Below, piece by piece: positions 5,929 to 6,736 of a stretch of DNA of 6,736 bases. Position 1 is the stretch's first letter. Every line of letters starts with the position of its first letter. Below the pieces are notes generated by a model. The model ran no database searches and had not been told where the DNA came from. It saw only the letters and a list, made by a program, of their open reading frames with translations. A program made the translations under genes and the position numbers. Source of the stretch: Clostridia bacterium (GTDB lineage: Bacteria > Bacillota > Clostridia > Oscillospirales > CAG-272). The stretch is taken from NCBI GenBank assembly GCA_900769475.1, contig CAAGGQ010000062.1, positions 1 through 6,736 on the forward strand, in the 5' to 3' direction.

Positions 5929-6736
5929 TCATTCATCAAAATAACCTTTGTATTTTACCTTGAGATTGCTTTGGGGGAAGAGGTGCGCGTGCAGCTCAAT
6001 AAAATAATTATCGGTCATGCTGGCAATATAATCTACCACAATCTGGTTGGGATCCGAGGCCTCGTAGGGCGTGATCCGCTTGTAGTGCACCGCATTGACG
6101 TAATCGATGTGGTATTTGAAGATGGGAGAATATTTCCGCTGGTTTTTCAGATCCTCCAGCAGCTGGCCGTAGATCTCGGCCATCATGGGCTTGACGGTGG
6201 TATCCAACCGGGAGAAGGCGGCGGCGTAGTTGTAGATCCGCTCGTAATTATCCTTCCGAGAACGACTCAGGGCTCGGAAATGCTTGGCGTCCAGCTTAAT
6301 GTAGGGCTTGCCGTAGCTGTTCTCGATCACGTTAACCACCAGATTGTTGATGATCTCGGCATTGATGGAGCCAATGTCCTCGTTTACGAACATGCTCTCC
6401 TCGGCCATCTTGGCACGCATGGCGTCCTGGCGATCCTTGCCGAGGTAGGCGATCACGTCGGAAAGTCGCACCACGCTTCCCTCCAGGGTAGAAGGCATGA
6501 GGTGAGCGGTATAGTCCTCGTCCTCGTAGCATCGCTCAATGCGGCGGTCAAACTCGGCAAAGTCGGTAAGGGGCTCGGGATAAAACTCGGCACAATCCAA
6601 CTCCCCGTTGTGGGTCACGATGCCGTCCAGGGTCTGCAGGCTGATGTTATAGGGATAGATGCCGTCCAACACCCGCACCGAGTGAACGTTGTGGAAAACC
6701 CGCCGTCCGGTATGATCCCGATAGAGCTCATCCAAA
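5929..6736 (-). CDS. HD-type dNTP triphosphohydrolase (dGTPase-like), N-terminus outside the window
   Basis: The last 268 residues of the protein are visible, ending in TGA at 5929-5931; the start lies beyond base 6736, so a TTG at 6733-6735 should not be taken as the start. The order of motifs fits the Dgt family (COG0232): FHNVHSVRVL, then LQTLDGIVTHNGE, then VVRLSDVIAYLGKDRQDA, whose Asp in SDVIAY is the expected fourth HD metal ligand, then a long helical C-terminus with DYIASMTDNYFIELHAHLFP. The first H...HD metal ligands are not in view. Such enzymes hydrolyse dNTPs to deoxynucleosides and triphosphate in the cytoplasm and adjust dNTP pools. It is followed by the DHH genes and surE on the same strand. 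The family call is firm; dGTP specificity is not shown. Confidence 0.85.
   Translation of the reverse strand, partial: LDELYRDHTGRRVFHNVHSVRVLDGIYPYNISLQTLDGIVTHNGELDCAEFYPEPLTDFAEFDRRIERCYEDEDYTAHLMPSTLEGSVVRLSDVIAYLGKDRQDAMRAKMAEESMFVNEDIGSINAEIINNLVVNVIENSYGKPYIKLDAKHFRALSRSRKDNYERIYNYAAAFSRLDTTVKPMMAEIYGQLLEDLKNQRKYSPIFKYHIDYVNAVHYKRITPYEASDPNQIVVDYIASMTDNYFIELHAHLFPQSNLKVKYKGYFDE

Noticed and set aside
5897..5932. Upstream ATG at 5932 as the start of DHH copy 2, giving an ATGA overlap.
   Set aside because: It lacks a well-spaced ribosome binding site, adds residues with no counterpart in copy 1, and the interval forms a hairpin; 5896 has a good AAAGGA.
3994..5944. Two long plus-strand frames (3994-5082 and 4976-5944) opposite the DHH genes.
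   Set aside because: Both are antisense shadows of genes with complete DHH/DHHA1 motifs; their translations are low-complexity Gly/Val/His-rich without domains.

Overview
The window looks like part of a chromosome of an anaerobic, Gram-positive, Clostridia-type (Firmicutes) bacterium, probably a gut commensal related to Oscillospiraceae. I infer this from a textbook sigma-A promoter, strong Shine-Dalgarno sequences, moderately GC-rich codon use, a lipoprotein signal on an Ig-like (Big_2) secreted protein, and NrnA-type DHH phosphoesterases. The assignment is inference; there is no rRNA or marker gene to confirm it.

Layout. (a) 1-1506, plus strand: the 3' part of a large secreted-type protein built from nearly identical tandem beta-rich repeats and a C-terminal beta-sandwich-like domain, closed by a strong intrinsic terminator (1535-1567). 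(b) 1579-3217, plus strand: a near-consensus promoter drives a two-gene unit. The first gene is a lipoprotein with a Big_2 domain followed by a barnase-like ribonuclease domain that keeps the recognisable catalytic Glu, Arg, Arg and His. The second is a small protein with about three membrane segments. (c) 3220-3260: a palindromic terminator that can serve both converging units. (d) 3266-6736, minus strand: a tightly packed operon read right to left, an HD-type dNTP triphosphohydrolase (cut by the window edge), two tandem but diverged NrnA-like DHH phosphoesterases, and SurE 5'-nucleotidase. The junctions are a 32-base gap holding a hairpin, a 1-base gap and an ATGA overlap.

How the genes may work together. 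Every gene of the minus-strand operon hydrolyses nucleotides or very short oligonucleotides: dNTPs, then nanoRNA/pAp-type substrates, then nucleoside monophosphates. The convergent unit encodes a predicted surface RNase. A joint role in RNA or nucleotide salvage is an attractive inference, but convergent neighbours need not cooperate.

The points most worth a second look are the barnase-like lipoprotein with an EF-hand-like insertion and no visible barstar, its membrane-protein partner, its odd C-terminal tail, the tandem DHH paralogues, and the recently duplicated or homogenised repeats at the left edge.
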